A stretch of DNA of 64,000 bases from Sanghuangporus weigelae (GCA_033182465.1 CP137318.1:1736001-1800000); one strand, 5' to 3'. Shown: positions 1 to 11,083, numbered from the stretch's first letter. The notes: a model not told the origin generated them from the sequence alone. Made by a program: numbers and translations.

Positions 1-1486
1 TCGTGCGGCGACCGCTACACCTCCGCCACTCCTTAAGACCTTCCAAACCGCCGCTCCTTGATTCGCGGCTCAACCAATACGTCCGCCGCCTCCCGTCCTT
101 CGAAGACTTCCCAAACCGAGTATGCTTGGCCAGCCGCACTTTCTGATACACGGGCGCCTGGAACGTTGCAACGGATGTATCGGCTACGGCGGCAGAAGGA
201 TATCGAACCGTATAGCCGATGGAATATTCGTCGGCTCCTGTTGATTGGCTTATCCGACGTCGGGTAGTGGTTTTACAAGGTCCCAGGTACCACGTTTCAT
301 GTTCATACTATGCTGCTTCGTGCGCCGAGTCCGATTGTCGGACGCGGCGGCCACTCGCGTATTCCCCTTTTAGTATTATTGCCTCCCCTGACGTTTCATA
401 TTCGCGTGGTGCGACCACTTAGCGATCCGAGCGCGCCCGATGATGATGCGCCGCGCCAATCACCGCCAGCCCGATCAGCGCGCGCCCGTGTCTTGGCAGC
501 TTCGCGGCGTGCCCCGATCTTCGGGTCCGCACCGATTGCACGCCTGTGACGCGCCGTCACTGTCGCCGCCTCTGTGACGCTCTTCCCCAGCATTCCCCAG
601 TATATATAGACCTCATGTATGTAGTGTTCAGAAGCAGTAGTTCAGAATAGATCTCAGTGCACTCCTCTCGTCTCTATTAGCCCTTTTGCTCTCTATCGCC
701 TCCGCCGAAGATCGTGTGCCGACATAAGACGCCGCCCCCGTTTAAGGGAATAACAGGGGCACGTGCTCACTCGCTACTGCGCAAGTGATCGGCAGAGCTA
801 TCCCCCGTCCTGGGAATCGGCAGCGCCATCGCCCTCTTGACACTCGGCGACCCCGCCGCTCTCCTGGGAATCGGCAGCGCCATCGCCCTCTTGACAATCG
901 ACGACACCGTCGCTCTCCTGGTAATCGGCGACACCGTCGCTCCCCTAGTAATCGGCGACACCGTCGCTCTCCTGGTAATCGGCGACACCGTCGCTCTCCT
1001 GGTAATCGGCGACACCGTCGCTCCCCTAGTAATCGGCGACACCGTCGCTCCCCTAGTAATCGGCGACACCGTCGCTCTCCTGGTAATCGGCGACACCGTC
1101 GCTCTCCTGGTAATCGGCGGTACCGTCGCTCTACTAGTAATCGCCGCTGCTCGCAGGACTCGACAGCGCCGTCGCTCTATTGCTTATTCGTGACGCCGAC
1201 ATCTTGACTCGTCGGCGGCTTTGTCTCGTACATTATCGGCGGCGTCCCCTTTATACGCGGATCATACCATACCCCTTACGATTGAGCTCTCCCCACGACT
1301 GAGCGCGCATCCCGATCGGCAGCAGTGCTTCCGGGTCAAATTGTCCCCCACGGCACCAAGCTGTCCAGGAGGTCTAGCCACGAGTTGGATCCCTTCTTAC
1401 CTCTCCGATCTTTGACACCGCCGACGCCTCTCTGTGGTCGAACGCTGTTGCCTTCGCCGCTGCTTAAGAGGGTCTGATAGTCTACA
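1..1486. mobile_element. LTR copy A, left end outside the window
   Basis: This is almost identical to the complete solo LTR at 5448-6760, but about 69 bp at its left end lie beyond the window. Its right end is the same ...CTACA terminus (1482-1486). A TATA-like box sits near 599-607, in the place matching 6115 of the other copy, which fits an LTR promoter. It is about 243 bp longer than the other copy because an internal 27-bp repeat array is expanded. The bases after its right end are GCGG. I cannot see its left flank, so I cannot say whether it is a solo LTR or one end of a full element. Short reading frames inside it look non-coding. Confidence 0.75.
893..1145. repeat. 27-bp minisatellite inside LTR copy A
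   Basis: About ten tandem copies of a 27-bp unit (core CTGGTAATCGGCGACACCGT) lie here. Because 27 is a multiple of three, the array stays open in several frames on both strands, which explains the repetitive predicted peptides. The matching site in the other LTR (about 6355-6415) holds only about three units. Confidence 0.85.
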
Positions 1487-2271
1487 GCGGCGGCCCCCAT
1501 TAGACCATGTATGGAAGGTAGGCATGTGGTACATCGGCGTGCCAAGCCACCGACTCGCGCCGCCAAGCCCAACTCCGCCGGCGCCCGTGTTATTGCAGAT
1601 ACTCGATATTCCATGCTATTGGACGCCCCCCTCACGTTGCCGCTCTCAGATTTCACCTGGGCGCTCCGGCAGCGGCCCTTGGCGACCCAGATGACTCAGG
1701 AGATGTTGTCAGACAGTAGGATGTGTCGGGGACAGCAGTAGAGTATATATAGAGCTTATACTAGCTTGTAGAAAAAAGGATTCCAAGCCTAGCAAGGATT
1801 CCAAGAGCATGTACCAGACCGAGCACCAGAGTTCGAGATATCCCTCACTCTGAGTCTCCCCTCATGTACTGAGCCTCCCCCTTGACTATATACTATCCTT
1901 GACATCTCCTCTTGTTTGACTCCACATTCTACTTGCCTTCGCCGCCTCCGGTACGCCTCTGCCGCTCTGACGTTCAGTGATCCGGCGCCCCTCTATTCGA
2001 CGTCGGCGACCCTTCGGCGACCCAGGCTTCTCATCAGACTCCCCTTCGGCGTCCTTTCCAGCCTTTCACTCCAGTTTATCCCATATATTGATCTTATACG
2101 GTCTTTTCCTTTCATCTATCGTGTTTACGCTACTTCGGCGGATTCCTGTGGCCTCCCCCTCAGTCCGGCACCCCTCTATTCGACGTCGGCGGCCATCCGA
2201 CGACCCAGGCATCCTATCAGACGACCCAGCGGCGCCTTCTCCAGCCACTCACTCCATTTTATCCTTTATAT
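1487..2271. mobile_element. Second LTR-like repeat sequence, left part
   Basis: No gene is evident. A TATA-like AGTATATATAG at about 1742-1752, followed by C/T-rich sequence, resembles the promoter layout of the flanking LTR family. From about 2098 it becomes the first part of a unit repeated at 4070-4529. I could not place its left boundary. It is probably another, older LTR or a rearranged relative. Confidence 0.45.
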
Positions 2272-3783
2272 TGTTAGGGAGTAGGCCCGGGGTTACACCG
2301 GTTTGATCCTTTTGCCTAAGCAGCGGTGTGTTGTGCAGAGGTGATCTTATCTACCCACGTCTGGCTGTACCACGCGGTCCCTTACTAGCCTTCCTAGTCG
2401 CGGTCCGAGTTATGGATGCTTTCAGATACGAGGTAATAGTAAAGCAGATTGGGATTTCCAAGAGGCGTGATAGTACAAAGCACACAGTAATAGCTTGCTG
2501 TAGGGCAAGCTTTACACCAGTGTGTTAAGAGGATCGAAAGATGGGGAACTGAGGGCCTAATCCTACAACTATTTATGCTCCCAGATATTCCATTTTCCGT
2601 CCTATTTCTTACTCATCCTGTCTCCACTTTACTCCACTTTCCTCCACCATTACATCTGTTCCTTTGTCATCCTGCTGCGCTTCGCTCCACTTTGCTCCAA
2701 TCTTTGTAAGGTCGTCTCCACTATGACAGAATTCTTTGGAGTTGCTGACTGAGACAATAGAGGTGGTGCTCCGATATGGAATGCTCCACTGTCAGTACTC
2801 CATAACGATGTCATTGCCGTCATTGAGTGGCATCTTTGCTCTTGGAGCGATGTAGGCTGCTCGGTATGTGATTCTTCGGAATTCATCTCGAGGTCCAGCG
2901 AGGGTAAGCATAACTCGCACGTCAGTGTTAAGGTGTCGGGTCGGTGTAGAGTATGGTCCAAGGCATATCATGAACTGCATAAGCTCTGCTGGTGGGTTCT
3001 GCTGGGTTCTGGTGACTAGCCATGCTTTGCCTTCGTATCGTATATCTCGAATGTAGCGCCATATCCTTCGTTGTATAAGGAGTTGTAATTGCTTGGTTTC
3101 CAGGTTCGCATCTCTCGGTAAATAAAGGTTTGCCTGTATCGTAGATGCTGGACATGGTGTGTGCAACTCCGGTCTATACCATCCAATCATTCTCCAAGTT
3201 ATCGGGTTCGCAGTTCGAGGGGTCCGAGTTGTGATCGTGAGTTCCTCTCGTTTCTTGGGTACTATTGGGCTTGGTGGATTGGAATGCATTGTATCCTGAA
3301 GGTGTCGCTCGGTTTCGATGTGACAGTCACGCGTACCAACCGTTGCCGTGCATACTAAGTAGTATACTTCATAAAGGACCATGTAAACTCGTGCACAGAC
3401 TTGACAGTGCTGAAATGCCAGTGAGGTCTCCATAAACCTTATTAGCCTTTAGCCTTTTAGCGTTTAGGCTTTAGTAGTTGTGCTTCTGGACTTCTAAGAA
3501 GTTTGATCGCTTCTTTTGATCGAGGTCGCTCTGGTTGCTTGGTCGGCGGCGTTAGAGTGGTAGTCCGCGGTAATAGGCGGTCGGCGGTGTTAGCTGTTAG
3601 CGGGATTACGTATCCGCTTCGGTGCTTCTAGCGCTCGGGTGGTAACGGGTTACTGTTGCCTAGGCCGCTCGATTGCTTGGGCCTTTGATAGCTGGCTTGG
3701 TTACCGGTCGCGTTTGGAAAGCTGATCGTGTAGATCTGTTGATCGTGTCGATCCTGATGCGAGTTTTTGAGCGGATCCTTTCA
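2272..3783. mobile_element. 1.5-kb TG...CA insertion with TATAT target duplication
   Basis: The element starts TGTTAGGGAG and ends GGATCCTTTCA. It is flanked by direct TATAT repeats (2267-2271 and 3784-3788). An uninterrupted copy of the same site exists at about 4236-4250, so the insertion and its target duplication can be read directly. TG...CA ends and a 5-bp duplication are typical of LTR retrotransposons. At 1512 bp with no visible internal LTR pair it is a solo LTR or a small non-autonomous element. A 213-codon frame on the minus strand (2792-3433) lies inside. I recognise no domain in it. Confidence 0.75.
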
Positions 3784-3788
3784 TATAT

Positions 3789-4529
3789 TCATCTTATACG
3801 CTTCTTCCTGTGGCCGAGTTTATACCACGTCGGCAGCCTCTTGTGATCCCCCCTTTTGAGCGGCGGCCCTGTTATCCTATTCCCTTTATCCAGCGGCATC
3901 CTTAGACCCATCCATTACGTCTCCGACGGTTCCTGGCACCTGCCGGGTAGTAGGTCTTTGAGAGTCTGATAGCGTCGGCATCCCATTTTTGGAGGTCCCT
4001 TCATACATTCAGCACCCTTAGTAGGACGGACATCTGTAGCACCTTCAGATACGACACCGCCGACCGACAACGGTCTTTTCCTTTCATCTATCGCGTTTAC
4101 GCTACTTCGGCGGATTCCTGCGGCCTCCCCCTCAGTCCGGCACCCCTCTATTCAACGTCGGCGGCCATCCGACGACCCAGGCATCCTATCAGACGACCCA
4201 GCGGCGCCTTCTCCAGCCACTCACTCCATTTTATCCTTTATATTCATCTTATACGCTTCATACCTTCCTGTGGCCGAGTTTATACCACGTCGGCAGCCTC
4301 TTGTGATCCCCCCTTTTGAGCGGCGGCCCTGTTATCCTATTCCCTTTATCCAGCGGCATCCCTAGACCCATCCATTACGTCTCCGACGGTTCCTGGCACC
4401 TGCCGGGTAGTAGGTCTTTGAGAGTCTGATAGCGTCGGCATCCCATTTTTGGAGGTCCCTTCATACATTCAGCACCCTTAGTAGGATGGACATCTGTAGC
4501 ACCTTCAGATACGACACCGCCGATCGACA
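3789..4529. repeat. Tandem duplication of a ~460-bp unit
   Basis: Copy 2 is 4070-4529. Copy 1 is 2098-2271 plus 3789-4069, split by the insertion at 2272-3783. Ignoring the insertion, copy 1 is 455 bp and copy 2 is 460 bp. The difference is a 5-bp indel near 4255. The copies are nearly identical, so the duplication is recent but older than the insertion. The right end, ...ATCGACA, abuts LINE sequence at 4530 and may be the right terminus of an LTR-like element. Confidence 0.8.
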
Positions 4530-5447
4530 GCGGAAGGTTATGAGCTGGACTGAATCCAGGTCTATTGTGAGTGATGTGTCTGCAAACTCGTCGCCAATTC
4601 TCTGCAGGCCTTCACTAATACGGTTTGTGAGCCGTCCCGGGGTCAAGGCTGATGCAACAAGACCGCCATCATCCATGTAAAACCGTAGCCATGGTAGGTC
4701 TCGTAATCTATGTAGGACCGGCATAGCTGCCATATTTGCAAGAATCGAAGATATAGGGGACCCTTGCGGTACTCCACGGTTTGGCTTGACAAACCATTAC
4801 GAGTGGTCTCCGTTGAATGCAAATTGTATGGGACGGTCGTGGGCGAAAGCCTCTATTATTTGTATCAGGTAGAGGGGAACTCTGTGTAGTCGTAAGGCAT
4901 GCCGCAGCCACCTAAGGTCCACATTATCAAAATATCCCTTCACGTCGAATGTAATGAGGCCAATGCAGGAGTCCTCTACGGTGAGGAGCTGGTTGTATAG
5001 GTCATGCCATGCACTGTATACTGATGCGCCCGGCTGGCCTCTGTGCTGTAATGGTAGAAAATACATTCCTGGCATTATGTATACCTGTAACCGTAGCATA
5101 AGAGCTCGCTCGAAGAGTTTCGCCAGCGACTCCTCAACGCAAATGGGCCAATACGCCTGTGGTGTTGCTGGGTCATATGGCTTTGGCTTTTTGATCATTG
5201 CGACAACCGTGCGCTTTAGAGCGGCCAGGTAGTGTCCCAGCTTAACACATCTATTTAACAGCCTTGTGAAGGTGATGGCGTGGTGCTCCATAAGGGTGCC
5301 GATCATCCGCGTCGACATGCCTGATATTCCTGGTGACACGTTTGAAGGCATGCCTTGGTATGCCTCCCACAGGTCCTCCTCCATGAACAGGTTGTCGGGT
5401 CTTCGGTGCTCTGGTAGCGGCTCTTCCAGCTCATCTTATACATCCGG
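4530..5447 (-). pseudogene. LINE reverse transcriptase domain, broken
   Basis: Read on the minus strand, this encodes a non-LTR retrotransposon reverse transcriptase. The landmarks are a GMPSNVSPGISGM segment, an ITFDVKGYFDNVD motif carrying the first catalytic aspartate, the RGVPQGSP motif, and FYMDDG carrying the catalytic aspartate pair. In-frame TAA stops near 5433 and 4797 break it, and after about 4530 it runs into unrelated repeat DNA. It is the continuation of the endonuclease region at 6761-7907; the LTR at 5448-6760 separates the two. The rest of the LINE, including any RNase H and 3' end, is not visible. It is a dead copy. Confidence 0.88.
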
Positions 5448-6760
5448 TGTAGTGCGCCGCACTTGCCTGTACCGGTACGTCGGTACAGGCCCCTCAGTAC
5501 TCCGTACAGTATACCATCGTGCGGCGACCGCTACACCTCCGCCGCTCCTTAAGACCTTCCAAACCGCCGCTCCTTGATTCGCGGCTCAACCAATACGTCC
5601 GCCGCCTCCCGTCCTTCGAAGACTTCCCAAACCGAGTATGCTTGGCCAGCCGCACTTTCTGATACACGGGCGCCTGGAACGTTGCAGCGGATGTATCGGC
5701 TACGGCGGCGGAAGGATATCGAACCGTATAGCCGATGGAATATTCGTCGGCCCCTGTTGATTGGCTTATCCGACGTCGGGTAGTGGTCTTACAAGGTCCC
5801 AGGTACCACGTTTCATGTTCATACCATGCTGCTTCGTGCGCCGAGTCCGATTGTCGGACGCGGCGGCCACTCGCGTATTCCCCTTTTAGTATTATTGCCT
5901 CCCCTGACGTTTCATATTCGTGTGGTGCGACCACTTAGCGATCCGAGCGCGCCCGATGATGATGCGCCGCGCCAATCACCGCCAGCCCGATCAGCGCGCG
6001 CTCGTGTCTTGGCAGCTTCGCGGCGTGCCCCGATCTTCAGGTCCGCACCGATTGCACGCCTGTGACGCGCCGTCACTGTCGCCGTCTCTGTGACGCTCTT
6101 CCCCAGCATTCCCCAGTATATATAGACCTCATGTATGTAGTGTTCAGAAGCAGTAGTTCAGAATAGATCTCAGTGCACTCCTCTCGTCTCTGTTAGCCCC
6201 TTTTGCTCTCCATCGCCTTCGCCGAAGACCGTGTGCCGACACAAGATGCCGCCCCCGTTTAAGGGAATAACAGGGGCACGTGCTCACTCGCCGCTGCGCA
6301 AGTGATTGGTAGAGCTATCCCCCATCCTGGGAATAGGCAGCGCCATCGCCCTCTTGACAATCGGCGACACCGTCGCTCTCCTGGTAATCGGCGGCACCGT
6401 CGCTCTACTAGTAATCGCCGCCGCTTGCAGGACTCGACAGCGCCGTCGCTCTACTACTTATTCGCGACGCCGACATCTTGACTCGTCGGCGGCTCTGTCC
6501 CGTACATTATCAGCGGCGCCCCCTCTATACGCGGATCATACCATAGCCCTTACGATTGAGCTCTCCCCACGACTGAGCGCGCATCCCGATCGGCAGCAGT
6601 GCTTCCGGGTCAAATTGTCCGCCACGGCACCGAGCTGTCCAGGAGGTTTAGCCACGAGTTGGATCCCTTCTTACCTCTCCGATCTTTGACACCGCCGACG
6701 CCTCTCTGTGGTCGAACGCCGTCGCCTTCGCCGCTGCTTAAGAGGGTCTGATAGTCTACA
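5448..6760. mobile_element. Complete solo LTR inserted in the LINE
   Basis: The 1313-bp element begins TGTAG and ends CTACA (perfect 5-bp inverted termini). It is flanked by direct CCGG repeats (5444-5447 and 6761-6764), which I read as a 4-bp target duplication. Removing it and one CCGG makes the LINE endonuclease and reverse transcriptase frames continuous, apart from one nonsense codon. A TATA-like box lies at about 6115-6122. The 27-bp repeat present in copy A is reduced here to about three units. No internal coding region is present, so this is a solo LTR left by recombination. Confidence 0.88.
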
Positions 6761-7907
6761 CCGGGAAATAATGTCTTTTGAAGGCTTCACTGATTTCAAC
6801 GTGGTAAGTCGCCTGAAAAGGTTCTCTCAGGGGTGGGATATATATCGCCTTGCGTGGCTGGCCTGCTTGGTGGTATTTCCAAATGTCTCCGGCCGTTGCC
6901 TGTTCTCGTATATCTGCATACGCCTCTCTCCACTGTTGCATCAGACGGTACAGCTTGTCTGGCCAGTCTGAATTCATAAGCACATCCGTCTGGTCATTCC
7001 ACCACCAGACGAAAGCTTTGAGGCTTGTCGGCTTCACAACGTCCTCTGTTGCTTGCCTGCTATAGTCAAAGAACTCCCGGACCCATGTGTCCAGATCTTC
7101 CGCCTCCGTCCATATTACATGCCAGAAATCCCCGGGCATCCTTCTCGTAAGCGCCTCTGCCCATTTGTCAATGAGCGAGTTCGGAAGGAGGAGTGTCTCT
7201 CGAGGTATGACTGATAAATTACAGTGCATTGATACAGAGTTGATTGTATGGCCATTCCTTATACCCGTGATCGGGACGGCCATCCAGGTGATCTCGAGTG
7301 GTGGGAGATCAGGCCCCTTATACATAATTGCATCTGGGTGGGTTCCCTCTGTATTGTGTGCATGAAAAGTATGCGTCGTTGGATCATCTGCCACCCGGAT
7401 CTCTGGGTGGTTCTCCAGCCATTGCTGGAAAAAGATGGTGCAGGTCTGCGTGGTCCGTCCGCCCCTCCGGAAAACTGAATCAGTGTCCCATTGTGTAGGA
7501 TGTGCGTTGAAATCCCCACATATGATACTATTAGCTGGAAACCGGTGCTGCTGCCAGAAATGACTTATTGCCGGCCATGCCTGTGCATGCGTGCCAGGTC
7601 CTGGGGGGCAATACCAATTATATAGGTGGACTGTCGGCCTCCCAGCTATTGAGATGTGTATGCCACAGCAATCTGTGTTGTCTCCAAGGTGATGCGTTGT
7701 GCGGAACCGCTTCGGGACGCACCACGCCACCTTTGGGTCATTGTCTGTTGGAAAGAACCATTGGAAACGTTTGATAAGGAGGGAGCCGTATTGTTCCACC
7801 CCCTCCCTTCGTGTGGTGGAGCGGGCACGGCCCACTACGCCATACGGAACTTCTTGAAAAGCAAAAATAACCGATTCGAGGTGACCAGAATGCCATAAAT
7901 CAACCAT
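6761..7907 (-). pseudogene. LINE endonuclease (EEP family) region, 5' truncated
   Basis: This 383-codon minus-strand frame is an apurinic-type endonuclease of the endonuclease/exonuclease/phosphatase family, as found at the start of LINE ORF2. Visible motifs are FQEVP (catalytic glutamate), ICGDFNAHPTQWD (the GDFN signature), and a late histidine region near SVSMH where the usual SDH is altered. The extreme N-terminal segment and any ORF1 are missing. The frame runs into the solo LTR at 6760. Together with 4530-5447 it is one LINE copy, 5' truncated about 125 bp from a tRNA gene. Confidence 0.88.
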
Positions 7908-8031
7908 TCAGAGGGCCGCCAATAAGGTGGCCCAGCTCCCCCCACAATTTAGCGAGACAATGTGCATTGGTCTACAGTTATCCATGACAATTGTGGGCAT
8001 TTAGGGCATGTTTCGGAGTTGGCATAGTGTG

Positions 8032-8127
8032 GCCCTCTTAGCTCAGTTGGACAGAGCGTCAGACTTTTATGAGGTCTTATGACCTTTACAAATCTGAATG
8101 TCGCGAGTTCGAGCCTCGCAGTGGGCT
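8032..8127 (+). tRNA. tRNA-Lys(UUU) with a 22-nt intron
   Basis: All arms fold: D stem GCTC/GAGC (8041-8044, 8054-8057), anticodon stem TCAGA/TCTGA (8059-8063, 8093-8097), and T stem GCGAG/CTCGC (8103-8107, 8115-8119) with a TTCGAGC loop. The anticodon is TTT at 8066-8068. An intron fills 8070-8091, just after position 37, as usual for nuclear tRNA introns. The acceptor stem GCCCTCT/AGTGGGC has one T-T mismatch (8036 with 8122), so a slightly decayed gene is possible. Confidence 0.85.
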
Positions 8128-8565
8128 TGATGATCCATATGTAGATTTTTTCGTTTTCTCCAGATTACCATGTTGATTCACTGACTAAAAGATAGAGACG
8201 GATTACGGCACAAAATGAAGGCTCTTGTAATACGAATTCAAGAACGAGAGTTTATTTATGCTGGTTCTGTCCCACCGCGCTGCACGCATGAACATTATTT
8301 CTTATCCTTTAATTTATCCAGAATAAATCTGATAATGGCAATAGATTGCCTTTTTAAATTCAGATAACAAGACAAGATCATGCGGGCAGCCACGTTACGT
8401 ATAACAAGCGATCTCCGTCGTCTAAAACGATACTTGTACACAATGATCCCGACTTGAAATTCAGGAGGAATTCCTCCGTGACTCGTGTTCAAAGGGCCTA
8501 TCCGGCAGTTCCCACATACACTCTAATACCGAGGTTACTACTGCATGTTTCTTTGCAATTAAACT
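8128..8565. other. Intergenic, no gene seen
   Basis: AT-rich spacer between the tRNA and the 3' end of the lyase gene. It probably holds the lyase 3' UTR. I see no coding exon. Confidence 0.5.
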
Positions 8566-10920
8566 TCAAAAGTCGTGCTCGGTAGAACCTGAGCCGACAG
8601 AACTCGTTGTGGACGAGGAGCTCACGCTCTGAAGAATTCGGTCGATATAGTTCGCTCCACTCCTGTAATGTAATAAGAAAACCACGTTCACAAGGAATTA
8701 GCGGGAATCACCACCAAGAGGAAGCGAGCTAAGGGTAAAGAAGAGAGGTTCCCTGTGCAGACGTACCATTTTTGGTGAGTGAGGATATCAACGCCAAGTT
8801 CGCGTTCCTTCTGCTGTACGAGCTGGACGTAAGCTAGCATGCCATCTTCTTTGAACCGGCGAGATAGTTCGGCTGTAGAAGTCGAACATTCAGCAACCGT
8901 GTGGTTTCCACGTGCAACTCATTGAAAGGAAGGACTTTGATACGTACCCCATGAGACAGCATCGCAGTGCAAACCAGCAAGGGAAACCAATTGGAATATG
9001 AAACCTTCCTTCGCTAGATCCCACACGAAGTTCTTCAGATCGTTATCTGATCATAGTAGATTGATATTAACGGAGTTTCGCGCGCAGGCACAGAGATATG
9101 CTGTGCTTACCGGTAAATCCAAACTTCGCCCAGTTAAACGACGGACTCAGGTTGTACACAAACCACTTTCCTGGATGAGCATCTCTGACTGATCCTGAGA
9201 TGTGTCGTGCAGTAGAAAGATTAGGTGTTGACGTTTCCACCCACAAGAGGTCGGCATAAGGAGCATATATCTTTGCTCGTTTTATTGCCGCCTGTAAAAC
9301 ATGAAATCAGCCATGCCTTCATACGTGAGGATGAATTAAAGTACCTCTTCACCGCCCGTGAAATGATAGTAGCCTTCACGCGTACGTGGTACTAAGACCA
9401 TCACGGTCACTATCGTTGCGACAGGACTAGGTAATATTCACGCACAATCCCAATCCCAGAAGACATCAGCCCCGATGATGTCCTTTGCAATATCTCGGGC
9501 ATGTGTATTTGATTTTCCGCTAGCCGCATGAAGGTACTCCCTGAGGGCTGCGTCCTTGTCGGCGATGTGTTCGGATGACTTGATCGCTTTCTCGACAGCT
9601 ATAAGAAGTATCGTTACCAGATAGCATATCGATTTTCTCGAATCTATATACCTTGATTGAACGTGCACAATTCATGCTCTGCCATCCACTGCTTTTCAAG
9701 GAGCTCTAATTCTGAAGAAGTTGCACCGCGTTGTTCTGCCTCGGCGATTTCATCCACTAGGGCAGAACCAGGAGTCGTTGTGCCTAAGATGAATTCGTGG
9801 TCATTGATGTCCACACTTGAAGAAATCAGTTTTGCGGACTCTGCGTCGGAACGGGCGATTAGAAGCATCGTTGAGTGCAGAACATCGAGTTGGAATCGAG
9901 CAGCGATGAGCCGGGAGACGTGAGTCGACGTCGGCACTAAAACCTTTCCGCCGAGATGGCCACACTGTAATTCTCATTGTTAGATAATAGATGTGCAAAA
10001 CGAGAGACAGACCACACCTTTTTACCGCCATGAAGTTGATCCTCCAAATGAATACCAGCGGCTCCCTAGGCCAGTCGGTAAACGTAGAAGTACGTTCCAG
10101 TTATGAAGAGCTACTTACAGATTCGGCGAAAAGCTTGACCAGCTTCATGACCGCAGACAGACCACCATGACTAAAACAAAATCAGATATCTGTAGAAATC
10201 CAAAGGCACGGCGTTTACCCAGTATCCGCATCAGCTATAATAGGCCGAAGATAGTCAACATATGGCATCTTTGCTCGTTGCTCGGGGGAGGCAGACATCC
10301 GTTCATCGTAATGCTTCCGATCGTGTAATTGCTGTGCTCGGAATATTCGATGCACTTGATTCGGAACAGTAGTGTAAGGATAATCACTGTCGAAGAGAAA
10401 GTCTTAGTATTTGTCCCTCTCCTCATGAACGAGCACAAATGATTACTCGCCCGAGGTCTGGTCCGACTTCATTATTACAAGTAGTAAGCACACTACTACA
10501 CGCCCACCCGCTAATATAAACAACCTCCTGGTTCGTTACCATTTGTGTCATCTGCACCGGATCGATCGCTCCCATCGTATGCACTGGCTTGCCTTCCTCC
10601 GCTGCCTTACTCAACCGCGCGTAGAGCTTGTCAGCTGTGAACGTTGACGGTAATGGCAGCACTGGTAATGATCCCTGCTTCGACACGACATCAGCAGCTG
10701 AATACGGTCGCTTGATGTCTTTAAATCGAGGCAATGAGAAGAAACGCGAAAGTTGTTCGCAGCGCGCTTTGAAGTCCGTAGATTCCTGCTGAACCGTTGG
10801 CGGTTCGAGAGGTAAAGGCGCAGGAGGAGAGAATGCCGCCGTGCTTGAGCTGGAGCTCATTGCGCGCGCGCCGGCTAGCAGAATTCGCGTACTGAGGCGA
10901 CGCGCGCCTGGCAGATGCAT
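8566..10920 (-). CDS. Isocitrate lyase / 2-methylisocitrate lyase, probably mitochondrial
   Basis: The enzyme cleaves isocitrate to glyoxylate and succinate, or 2-methylisocitrate to pyruvate and succinate in propionate breakdown. Eleven exons join cleanly to 577 aa: 10451-10920, 10219-10386, 10119-10170, 10018-10065, 9652-9964, 9446-9598, 9345-9391, 9111-9291, 8948-9046, 8767-8872, 8566-8662. Family hallmarks include GPDLGDYP, HLEDQ, the catalytic KKCGH loop (split by an intron), [25 protein letters not shown] and ...STEHDF at the end. The first 25 residues are Arg/Ala/Ser-rich without acids, like a mitochondrial presequence. That favours the methylcitrate-cycle enzyme over the peroxisomal glyoxylate enzyme, but I cannot settle it. 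Intron 1 uses a GC donor (GG|GCGAGT at 10450). Confidence 0.92.
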
Positions 10921-11083
10921 AGCGTCGGGAGGAACGGAGTGCCAGTCAGAACCAGCCTTGCTTGGCTGCTAAAAAGTAAACGAGGTTGTGTGCTTATTGA
11001 GCAGTTGCCGGTGCCGGATGACCGATCGACGTGATTGGCGCACACTTATTTCTTTCAATTGTTGGACTGGAACTGACGCGAAC

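Noticed and set aside
893-1145. Regular repeats that could look like a CRISPR array
   Set aside because: The 27-bp units are directly contiguous with no spacers, lie in an LTR, and the genome is eukaryotic.
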